Positions 61,315 to 64,000 of a stretch of DNA of 64,000 nt are shown piece by piece (positions within the stretch are counted from its first letter, which is position 1; every line of letters begins with the position of its first letter). The stretch spans positions 18,257,688 through 18,321,687 of the forward strand of contig OZ059895.1 of the NCBI GenBank assembly GCA_964057225.1, given 5' to 3'. The notes under the pieces are model-generated. The model worked only from the letters and a program-made list of their open reading frames with translations, was not told the DNA's origin and searched no databases. This DNA is from Auanema rhodensis (Eukaryota > Nematoda > Chromadorea > Rhabditida > Rhabditidae). A program made the translations under genes and the position numbers.

Positions 61315-61506
61315 ACACATGTACGTGTTTCAAGTTCTTCATTCAAACCTACAGTACTTCGAGACTATAAATGAAATATTGGAGGTAAAACCAAGTGCTG
61401 TCTACGTTGTTTCAACTGAAAATCAATAGAATACTTTCTGTATTATGACTCTTGAAGCATTTCTTAATGTCATTATCTTCTACATTTTCAAAACAAAAAG
61501 GATTTC

Positions 61507-61578
61507 TGGAGATATGGGGAATTGAACCCCAGCCCTCTCCCATGCTAAGGGAGCGCTCTACCACTGAGCTATATCCCC
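61507..61578 (-). tRNA. tRNA-Ala(AGC)
   Basis: A-G; T5. Confidence 0.96.
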
Positions 61579-61770
61579 ACACATGTACGTGTTTCAAGTT
61601 CTTTATTCAAACCTACAGTACTTCGAGACTATAAATGAAATATTGGAGGTGAAACCAAGTGCTGTCTACGTTATTTCAAAAAGAAATTAATAGAATACTT
61701 TCTGTATTATGACGCTTGAAGCATTTTCCAATGTCATTATCTTCTACATTTTCAAAACAAAAAGGATTTC

Positions 61771-61842
61771 TGGAGATATGGGGAATTGAACCCCAGCCCT
61801 CTCCCATGCTAAGGGAGCGCTCTACCGCTGAGCTATATCCCC
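61771..61842 (-). tRNA. tRNA-Ala(AGC)
   Basis: A-G; T5; D-loop AGCGGTA. Confidence 0.95.
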
Positions 61843-62034
61843 ACACATGTCCGTGTTTCAAGTTCTTTATTCAAACCTACAGTACTTCGAGACTATAAAC
61901 GAAAGATTGGAGGTGAAACCAAGTGCTGTCTACGTTATTTCAAAAAGAAATTAATAGAATACTTTCTGTATTATGACGCTTGAAGCATTTTCCAATGTCA
62001 TTATCTTCTACATTTTCAAAACAAAAAGGATTTC

Positions 62035-62106
62035 TGGAGATATGGGGAATTGAACCCCAGCCCTCTCCCATGCTAAGGGAGCGCTCTACCACTGAGCTAT
62101 ATCCCC
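62035..62106 (-). tRNA. tRNA-Ala(AGC)
   Basis: A-G; T5. Confidence 0.96.
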
Positions 62107-62298
62107 ACACATGTCCGTGTCTCAATTTCTTTATTCAAACCTACAGTACTTCGAGACTATAAACGAAAGATTGGAGGTAAAACTAAGTGCTGTCTACGTT
62201 GTTTCAATTGAAAATCAACGGGATACTTTCTGTATTATGACGCTTGAAGCATTTTCCAATGTGGTAGTCTTCTACATTTTCAAAACAAAAAGGATTTC

Positions 62299-62370
62299 TG
62301 GAGATACGGGGAATTGAACCCCAGCCCTCTCCCATGCTAAGGGAGCGCTCTACCACTGAGCTATATCCCC
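62299..62370 (-). tRNA. tRNA-Ala(AGC)
   Basis: A-G; T5; T-stem CCCCG. Confidence 0.95.
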
Positions 62371-62562
62371 ACACATGTCCGTGTTTCAAGTTCTTTATTC
62401 AAACCTACAGTACTTCGAGACTATAAACGAAAGATTGGAGGTGAAACCAAGTGCTGTCTACGTTATTTCAAAAAGAAATTAATAGAATACTCTCTGTATT
62501 ATGACGCTTGAAGCATTTTCCAATGTCATTATCTTCTACATTTTCAAAACAAAAAGGATTTC

Positions 62563-62634
62563 TGGAGATATGGGGAATTGAACCCCAGCCCTCTCCCATG
62601 CTAAGGGAGCGCTCTACCACTGAGCTATATCCCC
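62563..62634 (-). tRNA. tRNA-Ala(AGC)
   Basis: A-G; T5. Confidence 0.96.
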
Positions 62635-62826
62635 ACACATGTCCGTGTTTCAAGTTCTTTATTCAAACCTACAGTACTTCGAGACTATAAACGAAAGATT
62701 GGAGGTGAAACCAATTGCTGTCTACGTTATTTCAAAAAGAAATTAATAGAATACTTTCTGTATTATGACGCTTGAAGCATTTTCCAATGTCATTATCTTC
62801 TACATTTTCAAAACAAAAAGGATTTC

Positions 62827-62898
62827 TGGAGATATGGGGAATTGAACCCCAGCCCTCTCCCATGCTAAGGGAGCGCTCTACCACTGAGCTATATCCCC
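62827..62898 (-). tRNA. tRNA-Ala(AGC)
   Basis: A-G; T5. Confidence 0.96.
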
Positions 62899-63090
62899 AC
62901 ACATGTCCGTGTTTCAAGTTCTTTATTCAAACCTACAGTACTTCGAGACTATAAACGAAAGATTGGAGGTGAAACCAAGTGCTGTCTACGTTATTTCAAA
63001 AAGAAAATAATAGAATACTTTCTGTATTATGACGCTTGAAGCATTTTCCAATGTCATTATCTTCTACATTTTCAAAACAAAAAGGATTTC

Positions 63091-63162
63091 TGGAGATATG
63101 GGGAATTGAACCCCAGCCCTCTCCCATGCTAAGGGAGCGCTCTACCACTGAGCTATATCCCC
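63091..63162 (-). tRNA. tRNA-Ala(AGC)
   Basis: A-G; T5. Confidence 0.96.
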
Positions 63163-63354
63163 ACACATGTCCGTGTTTCAAGTTCTTTATTCAAACCTAC
63201 AGTACTTCGAGACTATAAACGAAAGATTGGAGGTGAAACCAAGTGCTGTCTACGTTATTTCAAAAAGAAAATAATAGAATACTTTCTGTATTATGACGCT
63301 TGAAGCATTTTCCAATGTCATTATCTTCTACATTTTCAAAACAAAAAGGATTTC

Positions 63355-63426
63355 TGGAGATATGGGGAATTGAACCCCAGCCCTCTCCCATGCTAAGGGA
63401 GCGCTCTACCACTGAGCTATATCCCC
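63355..63426 (-). tRNA. tRNA-Ala(AGC)
   Basis: A-G; T5. Confidence 0.96.
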
Positions 63427-63618
63427 ACACATGTCCGTGTCTCAATTTCTTTATTCAAACCTACAGTACTTCGAGACTATAAACGAAAGATTGGAGGTAA
63501 AACTAAGTGCTGTCTACGTTGTTTCAATTGAAAATCAACGGGATACTTTCTGTATTACGACGCTTGAAGCATTTTCCAATGTGGTAGTCTTCTACATTTT
63601 CAAAACAAAAAGGATTTC

Positions 63619-63690
63619 TGGAGATACGGGGAATTGAACCCCAGCCCTCTCCCATGCTAAGGGAGCGCTCTACCACTGAGCTATATCCCC
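63619..63690 (-). tRNA. tRNA-Ala(AGC)
   Basis: A-G; T5; T-stem CCCCG. Confidence 0.95.
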
Positions 63691-63882
63691 ACACATGTCC
63701 GTGTTTCAAGTTCTTTATTCAAACCTACAGTACTTCGAGACTATAAACGAAAGATTGGAGGTGAAACCAAGTGCTGTCTACGTTATTTCAAAAAGAAATT
63801 AATAGAATACTCTCTGTATTATGACGCTTGAAGCATTTTCCAATGTCATTATCTTCTACATTTTCAAAACAAAAAGGATTTC

Positions 63883-63954
63883 TGGAGATATGGGGAATTG
63901 AACCCCAGCCCTCTCCCATGCTAAGGGAGCGCTCTACCACTGAGCTATATCCCC
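63883..63954 (-). tRNA. tRNA-Ala(AGC)
   Basis: A-G; T5. Confidence 0.96.
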
Positions 63955-64000
63955 ACACATGTCCGTGTTTCAAGTTCTTTATTCAAACCTACAGTACTTC

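Larger units (their letters stand above)
60722..62305. repeat. Higher-order repeat, 6 units (partner 54650-56233)
   Basis: Second copy. Confidence 0.8.
41712..64000 (-). repeat. tRNA-Ala tandem array, block 4
   Basis: Eighty-five full tRNA-Ala genes (43 AGC, 42 CGC), running to the end of the window with no sign of stopping. Two 221-bp intervals follow element B-prime, as in block 3. Spacer families change along the block: CAATTGAAAATCAATGGGAT types to about 50 kb, mixed types to 55 kb, ATTTCAAAAAGAAATTAATAG types at 55.6-57.8 kb and 61.6-64 kb, and the block-1 type near 57.9-59.9 kb. Long internal duplications: 50010-52631 against 52650-55007, 54650-56233 against 60722-62305, and four-unit repeats at 55.6-57.3 kb. 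Confidence 0.97.

Noticed and set aside
1-64000. CRISPR array or bacterial repeat locus
   Set aside because: Units are 264 bp with one tRNA gene each and conserved spacers, no cas genes, and clear eukaryotic Pol III signals.
1-64000. tRNA-derived SINE family
   Set aside because: The genes fold as full tRNAs with identity elements. There is no SINE body, tail or target duplication per copy, and the units are head-to-tail in register.

Overview
The window is a eukaryotic tRNA-gene megacluster. Four blocks of a 264-bp head-to-tail repeat fill about 52.7 kb. They are separated by three LTR-retroelement insertions, two of which are copies of one insertion made by a tandem duplication. Every repeat unit carries one complete tRNA-Ala gene on the minus strand. 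By hand count there are 200 full-length genes plus one cut off at base 1. The genes are nuclear and eukaryotic: no CCA is encoded, the A and B boxes are internal, and an oligo-T Pol III terminator follows each gene. The AT-rich spacers, the Gypsy/errantivirus-like Gag and the tRNA-Gln primer site suggest an invertebrate animal, perhaps an arthropod. The species cannot be named from the sequence.

Layout: array 1 (1-4403, 16 full genes plus a fragment); element A, plus strand (4404-8440); array 2 (8441-29296, 79 genes); element B, minus strand (29297-32926); array 3 (32927-38081, 20 genes); element B-prime (38082-41711); array 4 (41712-64000, 85 genes). B-prime is a copy of B made by a tandem duplication with an 8785-bp period that also copied the flanking array.

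The tRNA genes are 72 nt, with the alanine identity pair G3:U70 and discriminator A73. Two anticodons are interspersed: AGC (about 122 genes) and CGC (about 78). Class codes used in the tRNA entries: A-G = anticodon AGC with variable loop AGGGC; A-T = AGC with AGGTC; C-T = CGC with AGGTC; C-G = CGC with AGGGC. T4/T5/T6 is the length of the first T run downstream of the gene. Base numbers inside a tRNA count from G1. The arrays are built from nested multi-unit blocks (3, 4, 6, 7, 9-10 and 23 units), the mark of repeated unequal exchange and conversion.

Elements A and B are related, non-autonomous, tRNA-Gln-primed LTR elements with no visible protease, reverse transcriptase or integrase. B has an open 590-codon Gag frame whose C-terminus runs through a signal-peptide-like segment into its 3' LTR, and its two LTRs belong to different subfamilies. 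A has a frameshifted gag remnant and an intact, unrecognised 200-codon ORF. Both keep the same leader layout: primer site, hairpin, and a predicted ~310-nt leader intron ending just before the gag start. The two insertions lie within 1 bp of the same spacer position, 66-69 bp upstream of the tRNA gene, in opposite orientations. This suggests tRNA-gene-directed integration.
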